Below the pieces are notes generated by a model. The model ran no database searches, had not been told where the DNA came from, and was given only the letters and a program-made list of their open reading frames with translations. A stretch of DNA of 64,000 nucleotides. Origin: Cyprinodon diabolis. Taxonomy: Eukaryota; Chordata; Actinopteri; Cyprinodontiformes; Cyprinodontidae. Made by a program: the position numbers and the translations under genes. The first letter of the stretch is position 1, and each line of letters opens with the position of its first letter. The DNA lies in contig CM060072.1 of assembly GCA_030533445.1 (NCBI GenBank), positions 21,889,767-21,953,766 on the forward strand, in the 5' to 3' direction. Below are positions 37,078 through 51,721 of this stretch, in pieces.

Positions 37078-40000
37078 ATGGCTGGGAGTATTTGGCTCTT
37101 GTTGAGTTATTTGTTGTTTGCTCTCCAGCTTGGCGCAGAAGGGACGCAGAGAGTTTTTTATATTGGGATCATTGAAGAAGACTGGTCTTACGCACCTAGC
37201 GGAAAAAACCTACTGAACGGCAAACCCATCGTAGAGGACGAGTAAGTAGCTGTCTTTATTTCTATTTTGTTAAACTACATAATTCGTTAGAAAGAAAAGT
37301 ATTTCAATGTTTATCTCCGAGCCTCAACCTCCCCATTCATTTGTTCGATCGCGTCCTGTGAGCAACCCACGAGGTGTTGAGGAGTCCTTATGATCTAATA
37401 AAGAAAGCAGGAAATTAGAAAGAGGATGTTAGATCTAACATGTTTAGATCTAAAACAACATTTGTTCGTAATTGGAACAATTTATAAAGGGTTGTCATAG
37501 TTTAGACCGCTGAACAGACATGACTGCGCATAAAGTAACTGTATCATCAGCTGATGGGTACGACGGAGTATTAGGGCCACACATGAAGAGAAAAAATATT
37601 TTTGCCATGACGAGATTAAACTCGACATGTGACTTTAAAGTCGACATGTCGACATTAAACTCGCCATTTCGAGAATAAAGTTGAAATGTCTTGCTGAGTT
37701 TAATCTCGACGTGTCGACAATAAAGTTGAAATTAGTTCAAGAGAGCCAACCGGTGCACAGGATACATGCACAGAATCCAGAATCAGACATGCATTGTGTA
37801 GATGATTTGGTCAAATTGTACTTTCTGTGATGATTATACAGTTATACAGTTGCAGCACGTCACAGGGTACCTTCACTCTTAAAACGCAGACTGCAGCTGT
37901 GGAGCGCGGTTGCTCTTTTCTCCAAACTTTGGAATGGCGAGATTAAAGTCGCCACGATATATCAACTTTATTCTCGAAATGGCGAGTTTAAAGTCGACAT
38001 GTCGAGTTTAATCTCGTCATGGCAAAAATATTTTTTCTCTTCATGTGTGGCCCTAATACTCCGTCGTAGATGGGACAGCCTAGGATCTACGCGTTTTTTT
38101 ACAACAAGGGGCGGAGCTAGATGGGGGGGCAGGGGTGGCCATGGCCGCCCTTATGGGCTAAATGTGTGCGTCAATCTCACTGCAACACTGCTGCAGGAGT
38201 ATAACCAGGCCTTTATACTCCCCGCAGCAATGTGTCGCAGTGAGCTTGACTGCAGACATTTTTGATTTGTGCTCAACTTGCTTTGGGTCTAGATGCGGTC
38301 AAGGCGGAAGTGAAGCCAAGTGTTACCGACAACGGAGGGACATGAGGGCGAAAAAGAGCGGGGATCCAGGTGGAAAAAGGGTCCCAGCGTTCTTGCGCAC
38401 CTCGCTCTTCTAGCTTGTCCATCTTCACCGGTCGTTTTTCGCAATTGCAGTCATAAAAACAAAACAAGCCGGCCTCCTGTCTGCGGCACTGTCTGCGGTC
38501 ACCTACAATTTGGGAGAGGTGCAGCAGAGTGTCTGCAGAAGGGGCGGGGGCGTCTTTTTGTTCACTGCGACACCTACACAGATGACCTAGTTTCAAAGTA
38601 TAAATCAACCTTTAGCCAATCTTTCCCCACCCCTACCATTTTTTTCTCTCAAGTAGAATATTCAAAACATTTAAATTTTATATATATTAACAATTACTTG
38701 ACAATAAAAACACCGTGGTTAATTATGCACATCAATATACCAACATTAGAGATGATTAGTACAGAATTCATGCTCTTTCAGAACTAGATTTTGTGTTTTA
38801 CGGTAAACCCTCGTTTATTGCGGGGGTTACGTTCCAAAAAGAACCCGCGATAGGCAAAATCCGTGAAGTAGAAACCTTTATTTTTTTACAATTATTATAC
38901 AATGAAATACTCCATAAAACATTGAAATCAAGGAACAAAAACTTTTTACAGGCCCAAGCATTTGTTTAACAAATAAAAGTACTGTATAAACATAATTGAT
39001 GCCACCATCGATTATGTTTGACAATAAAGTTTAACAATACATGATGCAAATCTGTGAAGCAGCGAGACCATGAAAAGTGAACTGCGTTATAGCAAGGGTT
39101 CACTGTATGCCGTATAGAGAAAATGTTGTGTCTCTGCAAGTCCTCTAAGAGTCTTCAGTAAAATCATAGATACTGTAAATATCTATTTTAACAAAAACCT
39201 ATTAAATTATAAATGTATGTAGATATTAGTACTTTTAAATATCAATTTAATGTAGAATGATATTGATAAAAGTAGGTAAGTAATGACGATGGAAAAGATG
39301 TTCGCTCCAGAATTCAAAGAATTTTATCCAATATAGCTTTTATCTAGACGGATGTTTTAGAATATGCATCTCTTTGTTAGCAAAGGCTGTAGGAAACTAT
39401 AGTTTGTGTTTATTTAGAAATGTAGATGTTGTGCTTGTTCCTGTTGGAACTGTGTAGATTGACCCTGAGGTTCTGGTGCTTATCCACTTTTGGCCACCCC
39501 TCAGTGTACATTGGTTAGTGCTTGACCACCCTTATAAAAATGTTCTGGCTACACCTCTGTTTACACCAGGCACAAAACAGCTTGAATTTTACTCTGAAAT
39601 GTGAAGCATTTCATATGTACATTTTACTCTGAAATGTGAAGCATTTCATATGTACAACAGAGTAACTTCAGAGGGAAAAAAAAAACTGGACTGAAGGGTG
39701 ACGCAATTTGTAACACTGTTTCCCTGCCTCTATGGAAGACTGTTTCATAAAAAAATAAAAACTGTTAATAGTAAATTAATTACTTCTTCATTTATATAAC
39801 TGAGTTGAACTACATCTTGAGTTGAATACAAGACCAGAATGAAAACTCAACTCCTTTATTTGTACATAAGAACATGACATAAAAAGACTCTAAAAAAGAA
39901 ACCTATAATTAGGACAGGTTTGACAAAAAAGTCCAGATAGTATATAAATTAGCTTCACTAAATAAAAATGTGACATAATTAAATCCAATCTGAGATTATT

Positions 40001-43000
40001 TATTTATTTTTTATTTTATTCACTTTATAGATTGAATAAATTCTGAATAAAATAAATTAAAAATAAATGAATAAATCTAGCAAAAACAAGTAAAGGAAAC
40101 ACAAATAATCTAAACATTTATTTCTAAATCAATATATTGCTTTATTGTTATTTCTTTAATCCAGTAGCCTATTTGTAACAAAATGGTTGATATCAATATA
40201 ATTCTGTTTTTTTCAATATTTTGAATGAAATGGCTCTCCATACACATGCAACTAGGTTGAAACCCTGACAGGCTGATGGTGCTGCAGCTGCCATCCAGTA
40301 TCTGTATTTGCTGATAGTGAGTCTTTCTTATCCATGTTGGAAGAATGTTAGCGCTCTTTACTTTAATTCAGTAACATCAGGGCAGGTCAAGGCAGGTTTA
40401 TTTAATATCACAGTTCAGTGGTTAAACAAGTTCTGTACATAAACAAAGAAAAGAAAAAAATGAAACACACAGAGAAAAGTATAAAGTGCAATGGCCTAAA
40501 TCTTATTAAATAATGTTAGAACATGAGTAATTAAAAATAATACATTTGTTATTGAAATAATATGATGATAAAAATGATTACTAATAAAATGAAAAGATGT
40601 AGGACAACAAACATGACTAATAATGTTTAGATATCAAAGAGCATTCTAAACAAATACATTTTTCATCTCAATTTATAGCAAATTACAATTTCACCACATT
40701 CACTGACTTGTGGTAGTTTATGCCAAATTTGTCCAGCATAAGAAATACATGCTACTTCTCCATGTTTGGTTCTGGTTCTGGGTATATTGCATAGACTTCA
40801 GCAAGAAGTCATGAGAGATCTTGGCAGCTGGTGCACAAGTCTGCAGTTGATTTTTTTGCTAAGCATTTCAGTGATTTATAGACTCTCAGAAGTCTTTTCT
40901 CTAACAAAGAGAAAGCCAGTGTAAGGAATTTAGAACTGAGGTGGTGTGCAGACAGGCAGGCTTAGATGCAGAACAGACAGCTTCAGTGGTTAAGGGACAG
41001 AGACAAGACATGGTACCAGGACTTCTGCAGGACTTAAAACTGGCCTCCCACTAGAAGCCAGGCTTATGGGAATAAAACTGACCTTCCGTGCGTTCTGAGC
41101 CAAAACCCTGAGGGCTCTGTGGAGAAGGACCAGGACATGATCAGAAGACAGGTCCAACACTAAAGCCCTCTCAATCCACTGGCCAACGGCAACGAGGACA
41201 CAAACCTTGGAACTAACAAAAATAAATGAAACATAAAGGCATAAAACAAACAATGATTTGGCCCCGATAGCTGGGCTGAGCCGATGAGATGAGATCCAGG
41301 CAGAATAAAGCAGGTGAACGACATGAACAATTAAGGCCAGGTATCAGGGCAGATCATGACACAAACACATTAATTAGTCTTTCAAGAACATGCAAAGACA
41401 TAGGTCTTTAATCCTAATCCTAATCCTAAAAATGTATTATATAACACAGCGTATATCTGGCATTAGAGGGAGAAATTAATTTTCCCATTCCATCAAACCT
41501 GCATTACATGTTTGACTGCTAGTATGATGTTATTTTTCGAACTGTTTTCTAACTCATAGTTGTCTCTGCAAAAAGTTTCATCTCTATTGATGGTGACTCA
41601 GGCTTTATGGCCTTGTCCTGAAGCCACTGGGCTGCTGGTTTGACCCCCTTGTCTCTATCTCTGTTGTCATTGTGTCCTTTGGAAAGACACTTTAACCCAG
41701 TGTTGCCAACTCCTCAGCAGGAAAAGCTGTTTTTAGCTGTCCCAAAATGCACTACAAGGCGCTCCATTATGTATTGCCTAATTTGTATTTTTCATGTTAT
41801 CCAGCCGCAGGATTGGTGACTAGACATCTTTCTGAAGTAAAAGCGCTAAAGAGAGGTTTGAAAAGTAGATTAGTATAGCAACAAAAAAGCACTAAGTTGG
41901 CAGCACTGCTTCACTTGCCTTGACTGCTGTTGGAGGTCAGGGGGTCCAGTGGCCCTAATGCAGGGGTGGGCAATTCCAGTTCCCAAGGGGCGGTATCCTG
42001 CAGCTTTAACATGTGTCTTTGGTCAAACACACCTGAATCAAATGGTTTAATTACCACCTCAGTATGCTGTCAGTTTCTTCAGTCCTCTTAATCATCTATT
42101 TACTTGATTCGGGTGTTTTGGACCAAGGACTCATCTAAAAGTTGCAGGATAATGGGCCCCAGGAGCTGGAATTGCCCATCCCTGCCCTAATGTATAGCAT
42201 ACTTGCTTTTGTCAGTGTCATGATGGGTAGAGTTTCTAGCCCAAATGCAGAACACCACGGAGTCAGGATTAAAGTTCAACTGTTTAATGGAAAAACAGAC
42301 ACAGGATATTAGACTGGAAACAGATCCTGGACTGGTCACACAGGGTACACTGTTCAGTGACTCAGGCTGAGCGTCAGAGAGAGGGAACCAGAAGGATCCA
42401 GAGACTGAGGATCGGCAGAGGGCTTGGCAGCGGCAGGGCTTGGCTTCTGACTTGTTGGAGTTCAGACCTTGAGGTTCCCCAAGTTCTCTCCTAGAGAACT
42501 GGCAGACAGGTTCAGACAGTATGATCTTCAGGTTTGCTTCGGAGATTAGACAGACAGGTTTCTGATGAGAAACGCTTCCAGAGCTCCAGGGGACAGTCAG
42601 GCTCTTCCTAGGAGGCAGAGAGGACAAAACTGGTTAGGTTCAGATTCAGGGTTTCAGGAGAGTCAGAGGATCTGACAGGTTGGTTGGCTCTGGTTTGCTA
42701 TACGTAACTGGCAAACACTCTGGCGCCGGAGTGTAGCACTGCCGCTGCTTATATGCAGGTCTCCCTGATGAGCTGATCAGCCGCAGGTGTGGTCGTCAGC
42801 CTCAGCTCCAGGAGACCTAGGATGCCCTCTGCTGGAGAAAAGGTGGACAGATTCTCCAGATCCCAACAGTCAGTGTGCCCAAGAGCTTGAGCTTGTAGCT
42901 GTGCTTCAAATTTTATGCCAGATTCTTTTGCAAACCTCGGCAACTCACCTTGTATCTCTTTCCAGGTTGATAGATGTCAGTGCTATTGTGTGCTTTTCCT

Positions 43001-46000
43001 TAGGTCTTTAATTTGTTTAGATGGGACATAGTGTGGTACCCTTTAATATCTTCTCATGTATTCCGTGTTGTCAGCCAGGCTCTAATTAAGTGACTTATTG
43101 ATTCTATTTTTATTATTCTGGCTTTAGTGTGGCAGAATAAATAATAATGTGATTTTTTTTAGTTCATATATGATTTCACACAAGAAAGACATTGTATTTA
43201 TTTTATTTATTTATTTTTAATTGTACATCTTCTTAAATCAATCTTCTTAAGGGTAGAAGTGCAAATTGAAATGTGAAGGATTTTTCTTTTCTGGTTGCTT
43301 TAGTTTTGAGGTACATAGTAGAAAAACTGTTCTTGTTACAGGTTCATTAACAGCTTATTAACTGTCAAAAACATGTAATCATAACAAAAACATCTCCAGT
43401 TGATGGGGATATGAACAGTTTTTAACTCTGCTGCAGTACTGGACAACATCCGTATTTATAAGATATCAGACCTACACATTTTAGCCACTTGATTTTAAAA
43501 AATGTATTTGAATATTTTATAAAATGTTAGCACCTGTGAAACCATACAGAATTATAATAGCTAATTAAAGACATAGAGGATAAGATCTGTCTCTTTTGTA
43601 TATTTCCTCTGCTTTATCTTGTCTATATCTGTTTCAGACATGCATCCATTTTCCTTGCAAGAGGGCAACATCGTATTGGCAGTGTCTACAAAAAAGCAAT
43701 GTACAGAGAGTATACGGACGCCACCTTCAGCCGCCAGGCACCTCGTGAGGAGTGGCTTGGTTATCTGGGACCCATAATACGAGCTGAAGTTAATGATGTC
43801 ATCAAAATTCACCTAAAAAACTTTGCTAGCAGGAACTACTCTATTCATCCACACGGGCTGTTCTATAAGAAAGATGCTGAAGGTAAACTGTCACATAATA
43901 AACAAAGCCACAGTTGGGGAAGAATAATGGGTGATTAAAAGAACAAGTATGGATAGCCATGTCTGAATATGTGGGTCAATGTAGCAACAATCTACACAGA
44001 ACATTTCAACTGCAAACATAACCAAAAAACACACAGCCCCATTCTTGTCTTGCTAAATGTAGTTTTTTCTTCTAATGATTTTCAGTCATTTTAAAACCTT
44101 TTTGTAATCCTATCCTTACTATAATGCTAAACCTATCCATTACCAGTGCATATCTAACCCTAACCTTGACTTAAACTCAATGCACACCTGAATCCTAAAT
44201 CTAACCATTAGCAATAAAAAAAGGACCAGCTAAATTTTTCCTCACTTTGGTACAGACTATCCTCAATTTGATGATGAAATTGGAAAAATGGTCCTCAGTC
44301 TAATGAACTTACTTTTTTCATTGATAGAATCAAACAAAGTGAAACTAACTCTGCTCAGTTGTTCCTGACAAAGAGACTTGGAAATCCCCGTGTATGCTTC
44401 TGCATTACTCACTGACCCTAGAGGAATGCATACTGTAGTCTCTCCCAATCTGCCATTGCACAACCGTAAGATGAGCATTCATGCAGTGCAGTTCAAATAA
44501 AAACCTCCTCCAACCCATTCATCTGCCCCCATGCTGGTGAAGATTTTTTCACTTTCACAACAAAAGCATTTCTTTTTTGTTTGTTTTTTTCTATTAAATT
44601 GATGCAAATAACAGGAAAGAACTGGCCAGAGATAAGAGAGGATATGGGTAAAATAGGAAATGTAAAGGCTGTCAGCAAATACAAACACTAATAAAAATAC
44701 CTTTTTTCACTGTTAAGAAAAAAAGATTTCTTTAAAGTTTCTAATTTCCAACTGTCTCTATGATCTAATTCAATTTACTATAGCTTTCTATATTAATACT
44801 TGATGTTGTTTCTCTATATAGTTCTCTATATATTTCTCTGTATGTTATAGTTAGCCTGACGTAGTCCTACTCAATTCTAGTCAGAATATGAGTCTGATAC
44901 TGCTCCATAGAGCTGTGATTATGGGGCATGTTTCGAACGAACCAGGAAAAAAAATGCCTCTGCACTCAATAGGATAGACCTACAACCAATAAGAGCAATG
45001 GAGTGCGTGACGTGTGTTAAGCGACGCATAGTTGTTGTCAACAAAAATCAAAGCGTGCAGTTGCACGCCTAGAAAAAGAAGATGAGCCTTGATCGCGTTT
45101 CTCGGTTCCTCTTTTAAAATTAATTTGCTGTCGATATCTTCTAGAACAGACCTAATAGCAGAATCTACACACCTGAACTCTCCAGCGGCAGCCATTGTTG
45201 TTGTCACCCAAGCACGCTTTGGTGACGTGGTATGTTACTGTTGATCATCTGTCCATCATCGTATAAAGCCCGCCCTGACAATTTGATTGGCCTGCCAGAT
45301 TTGGTGCCAGCATACTCGTGCTAATATTGAGCAATGCCAGACCGAACTTCCCGAACTCAAACGTGGTGGGCGGGACTAAGTTCGGAATGGCACCCAGGCT
45401 AGGTTATAGTATGAACAACAACAAAAAATAAAATTCCCTAATCCTGATAGAAAGCCTTTTTGGGCTTCCTACCTAATGTAATTTTTCCATTTTGGTTTTA
45501 GACACTCTATATTGTTGTGAACAATCTGACCCCCCATTTTGACTTGTTAACAGTTTTTATTGCATTGTTCTTCTTTGCATTACTCATTGGAGTTATGGCA
45601 TTACAACAGGTACCATATTTCAAAGAAATATAAAATAATATACAGGTGAGAGCAGTTTTGAGGAACCACTTAACCTAGCAGTTAGTCATTTTGCTCAACT
45701 TCAACATTGAACTAAGCACAGCTAATCCCTGCTCCACCCTGCGGCCACAATGTTTAAATCTTTAAGCCTTTTAAAGGAAAACTGTAGCTGTGAGTCAATA
45801 GGAAGAGCATTTGTCTTTAATCTGAAAGTTGTATAATTATGTGAGGGTCTGTGAGTGAAGTTAGGTGAATGTTGCTCTAAGGCAGTTGCCCCCAAACTGC
45901 TCTTGCTCTTTTATTTAACCCAAAAGATTTAAAATGTAAAAAATACAAAAATGGATACAGCAAAGGTCAAAGGAACCAAAACTACTCAAAATATCTGTAA

Positions 46001-49000
46001 CTTTAACAAACTGACCTCCCTTAACGCGACAAAGTGGAACTTAAATAGTGGCTGACCAGTCCACAAAAGAAACACATGGAGCAAAACAAAAACCCCAAAA
46101 AACTTAACTAAACTAAATAAAATAAAACCCCATTTTCACCCAATTGCATTGCTGTGGTAAAGTCCAGATCAACTCAGCCCCTCGCCCACATGCTTGTTCC
46201 TCAGTCAAGGGACTGGAGCAACTGCACAAATTTGACAGAACATAAATGAAACACAATCGTAACAAATACAACCGAAACTAAAGAGTGTGTGAAATACAGT
46301 GTAATGGTGATTAATACATTTCAATTAATGATATTGATTTGTAAATGAAACCCTGTATGAAAAAAACTAAATGACATACATAGTGTTTGTTACAAAATCT
46401 GTGTGGCTGTAAATGCAGTCGTCACACAGTACCATTATTTTTTTTTCAGTTTAAATACTTCTGAAATTGGGTCATTTATTAATTTAATTTCTATTATGAC
46501 TCCACTGTTATTACAATGACCCCACATTTTGGGAACCACTGCTCTAAGGTAAAGAACTTTTTGTGGTCAGACAAACAAACCATATTTCATAGGTTATATA
46601 TTTTAACATTGATGGAATGAAGACATGGCACTGCAGCTGCACTTAATTAATCTCATCCCAAATGGTGGCACTAATACTGTGCTTTGGTTTGTCAGGTGCT
46701 CTATATCCAGACAATACATCAGATGCTTTAAAGAAGGATGACTCCGTCCCTCCAGGGGGCAGCTTTACTTACAGCTGGGAGGTTAAGCCAAGGTTTGCCC
46801 CCACAACTGATGATGCCAACTGCCTGACCTGGATCTATCACTCCCATGTCAATGCCCCACATGACATTGCTTCAGGCCTTATTGGGCCTCTAATCACATG
46901 CAAAACAGGTACAATTAAACAGTGTGTCAATATATGTAGATTTTGAACTGCCATTTTTTCTATAGTTTTATTGTGTGTCTGTTATAGTAGAGACGCACTG
47001 TCTTTAGCAACATTATTAATCTTTTCAGTAACAAATGAGCTAAACCAGGCAAGTCATGATTTAAAGGAAATACCTAAAAAAATTATAAGAAATGTCTGTA
47101 AAATATACTAAATAAGCATTTGTTTTCTTGTCACTAAGGAATTCTGAAGAATCTTGGCAGCCGGGTTTCGTCATTTTCAAAGTCGGCCAGGAATGATGTC
47201 GACCGGGACATTTACTTGATGTTCAGTGTGGTGGATGAAAACCTGAGCTGGTATCTAGAAGACAATATAAAAAAATGTCTTGATCCAGATGGGGTCACTG
47301 TAGATGATCCAGACTTTGAAGAGTCTAACTTGATGCACGGTGAGAAGTTTTAGTCTCATTACTTTTTATTCACAATATTACTTTGTACTAGTTAGTTAGG
47401 TCACAACTTGTAACCTTTCACTAATTTATGGTTTACTATTACCTTATTTATTTTTGTCTTTACTACAGCTATAAATGGGTACACATATGGTAATCTGCCT
47501 GGCATTGAGGTATGCCGACACCATGCCACAGCCTGGCATTTGTTTGGTATGGGTAACGAAGTGGATATTCACAGTGCTTTCTTCCACGGAAACACCCTGC
47601 TGAACCGTGGTCATCGCACCGACACTATCAGCCTGTTTCCAGCCACATTTGTTACTGCAACAATGGTGCCCAAAGTAAAAGGAAAGTGGCTGCTGAGCTG
47701 CCAGGTTAATGACCATTTACAAGGTAGGACATCCTGCCCTCTAACCTCTATGCCACTGCTACTCCCTTTTAAGTGACTGCCAAAAGCTGCTGACAGGGTA
47801 GAATGTTTCTATTGGGTGCCTCTGTTTTGTGTTACCAGCATTCACATAGCAAAGGGGTGTGTTTCTACTGGAAACATACAATGATGTCTCTTTTTGTGTC
47901 CAGCGATTTTCGAGTTTAAAGATCCTTTCTCTCTAACAGAAGCACAAACACAGTGCATTGCAAATGCAAAGTAAGACAAGATAAGAAATGCCTTTGTCTT
48001 TCCACAATGTGGAATTTAATTGGCAAAAATACACAGACAGAAGCTATAAAAACCTACAAAAATGATTAAACAATTAAAAAGGTTTGGGTCCAGCAGACTG
48101 TACAGGTTTGCCGGTCTGTCACAGGGTAATACAGAGACATTCAACCATGCACACACACCTCAAAGGCCAATTTAGTGCGGTCAAGTCATGTTTTGGGACT
48201 GTGGGACGAAGCCAAAATACCCAGAGAGAACCCACACATGCACAAGGGAACATTGAAACTCCAAGCAAAAAGACCCCAGGCCAGGAGTTGAACCCGGAAC
48301 CTTCTTGCTGCAGGGCAACAGTGCTAATCACCATACAACCATTGTCATAAGTATTATTTATCTCTAAAAGGACATCTTTTACAATAATAAATTTGTCCAA
48401 AAGTTGTTTTCATTTCTCCTAAATTTCAGTTTGTCATTGCTACTTTATTATTTCTGACCTTTTAAGTTAGATTAGATAGATTCAATGTGTTATTATAGTT
48501 TATTACAGCATCTTAGCCACATCCATAATAAATGTTACTGATTTGAGCAGCTCCAGCTCAAATGTGATTCATCCTGTGTTAAATTAGAGACCAAGGTGAT
48601 CATGATAAAAAAAGGAAACTACTTTTAATTCAAAATCATTCAATGCTCGTTTCTGGGATTTCATTTTCCTAAAGCATAACATCACCCATTCTGCTTCCCT
48701 ATGCAGTGTTTATCCTACAGTCTCTTAGCTTCATTCCAATAACCCACTTAAAGGCAGAGCTGTTGTGATGAATCATATTGGACACTAAATAAACTTCAGA
48801 AAATATTTTTACCCTTCTGTTATGTCCTCTAAGCCCTCTCCAGGTCCTGTGAAAAGTCAAATCATATAAATACCAGGAAAGAAGAAAATGTCTAATTTCA
48901 TCATATAGTGTATTTAAAAAAAAACCCATCCAACATCACATTACATGCTGTTAAACTACATGTGCACACATTTAGAGAACAGAGATTTGTTTGCTACTTT

Positions 49001-51657
49001 AAGACATCAAAATTAGGTATTCTCACCCAATTGTTGTGTAACAGGTTCAGATTTTTGGTTTCAGTTCACAACCCAGTCGAGCTAAACACGTTTTAAAGCG
49101 ACCCCGGAGCTCTCACTCCATCAGTCAATAAGTTCCCCTACTAATCCCTGTTAGCTCACTGTAATTACACAGAAAACATAAACACTGGCCAGTCGACAAA
49201 TGCACAAAAAAATGAGAAACAATTGCACAGCCCTTGGAATAGCAGTTTTTTTTCCAATTTTTTTTTTTTTTTTTACAAAATCCCTCGTAACTCAATACTC
49301 CCCCTTGGCTCTCCTTTTTTTTTCTTAAGAGAAAAACTGGAAAAGCACAAAACAAGAATTAGCTGGAACTGAACTGACATTTAAATTCATTAAAAAGATT
49401 TGTTTAATCTGTGATGTTATTTTTACCCAATTCTTAAAATATTAGATATCTAGAGTTTCCTTCCCTCTTGTTTGTTTTAATGAATTAAAGTAAAACTTAA
49501 CTTGACTAAATGTTATCATTCATCCAACCCTGTTACAGTTTGTTCAACCCATTTACTTGATACACCATTAAACTTATTTGGTAATAACACATAATAGACA
49601 TGTGTATTGAACTGTATACAAAATTTACACTACAAGCAGAAAACATAAAAAGAATGATCTAATGTTAATGCTAAGGGGTATTTTTTTAGCTAATACAATA
49701 AGTTAACACTTTCTACTAGAAGGTCAAAACATTATAACTTAGAATAAAATAAATTAAGTTATTTTACACAATGGACGGGTAATTAAAAGGAAACTGACAG
49801 AATTTGTTTGAGTATCTTAGTTAAAGGGGAATCAAATTGTCCTGCTAGAGGGTTGAATCCAAAGCAATCTAATTAACAAAGAACTTAATGTTTGGGTTTT
49901 CATGCCAAAGGATGGTGAACATACTTTCTCAGAGGTCAAGTTGTCCCTCAGTAAATTCCTGCTCAGTAACGCCAATTTTTTTGTGTGGTATAATTCATGT
50001 CAATCTGAGAAGCCAAAGTGTCTGTATGTGGAGATCAAGCTCCCAAAAGCACTGGAGATATTAGTTAAAAAGGAATATCCTTACATCTATTTGTGCAGCC
50101 ACAGCTGTGGGGTTGGTCCATCAGTGGCTCTCCAGGAGTGATACCGTTTTAAGGTTAGGGCTGGAACACCATTTTGTGAAAGAAACTCTGAGGGCCGGAT
50201 TTATCAAGATCTAATTTTGCGTGCAGTAATTTGCGCTTGCAAACTGGAATTTTGCGCGAGGGGCTGAACCATGGTTTGAGGGTGATTTAACAAGAGTGAT
50301 TGCGTAACTGGTGACAGGTGCAAAACTGTTGGAGACGCCCTATTTAAATGATAGCATTGCGCGTTTTGTGGTTTGCGGCAAAGTAGTTTGTAGTTTGTGC
50401 AAACTAGTGCATTAAGAAATTTTAATCTTACAGTGACACCCCCACCCCCTCCAATATATATATATATATATACACTCACCGGCCACTTTATTAGGTACAC
50501 TTGTCCAACTGCTCGTCAACACTTAATTTCTAAGCAGCCAATCACATGGCGGCAACTCAGTGCATTTAGGCATGTAGACATGGTCAAGACAATCTCCTGC
50601 AGTTTAAACCGAGCATCAGTATGGGGAAGAAAGGTGATTTGAGTGACTTTGAACGTGGCATGATTGTTGTTGCCAGAAGGGCTGGTCTGAGTATTTCAGA
50701 AACTGCTGATCTACTGGGATTTTCACGCACAACCATCTCTAGGGTTTACAGAGAATGGTCCGAAAAAGAAAAAACATCCAGTGAGCGGCAGTTCTGTGGG
50801 CGGAAATGCCTTCTTGATGCCAGAGGTCAGAGGAGAATGGACAGACTGGTTCAAGCTGATAGAAGGGCAACAGTGACTCAAATAACCACCCGTTACAACC
50901 AAGGTGGGCAGAAGAGCATCTCTGAACGCACAGTACGTCGAACTTTGAGGCTGATGGGCTACAGCAGCAGAAGATCACACCGGGTGGCACTCCTTTCAGC
51001 TAATAACAGGAAACTGAGGCTACAATTTCCACAAGCTCATCGAAATTGGACAATAGAAGATTGGAAAAACGTTGCCTGGTCTGATGAGTCTCGATTTCTG
51101 CTGCGACATTCGGATGGTAGGGTCAGAATTTGGCGTCTACAACATGAAAGCATGGATCCATCCTGCCTTGTATCAACGGTTCAGGCTGGTGGTGGTGGTG
51201 TCATGGTGTGGGGAATATTTTCTTGGCACTCTTTGGGCCCCTTGGTACCAATTGAGCATCGTTGCAACGCCACAGCCTACCAGAATATTGTTGCTGACCA
51301 TGTCCATCCCTTTATGATCACAATGTACCCAACTTCTGATGGCTACTTTCAGCAGGATAATGCTCCATGTCATAAAGCTGGACTCATCTCAGACTGGTTT
51401 CTTGAACATGACAATGAGTTCACTGTACTCAAATGGCCTCCACAGTCACCAGATCTCAATCCAATAGAGCATCTTTGGGATGTGGTGGAACGGGAGATTC
51501 GCATCATGGATCTGCAGCCGACAAATCTGCGGCAACTGTGTGATGCCATCATGTCAATATGGACCAAACTCCCTGAGGAATGCTTCCAGCACCTTGTTGA
51601 ATCTATGCCACGAAGAATTGAGGCAGCTCTGAAGGCAAAAGGGGGTCCAACCCGTTA

Positions 51658-51721
<64 letters not shown>

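Noticed and set aside
38320..38787. 155-codon plus-strand frame in ferroxidase intron 1
   Set aside because: Inside the hAT-like element, no transposase motif, and the minus strand is equally open.
40920..41360. Possible further LTR copy ending near GATCATGACA
   Set aside because: Some words resemble the solo LTRs, but no matching TG start or 5-bp duplication could be found.
49902..50141. 79-codon plus-strand frame in ferroxidase intron 5
   Set aside because: No family recognised and no splice sites fitting the ferroxidase frame.
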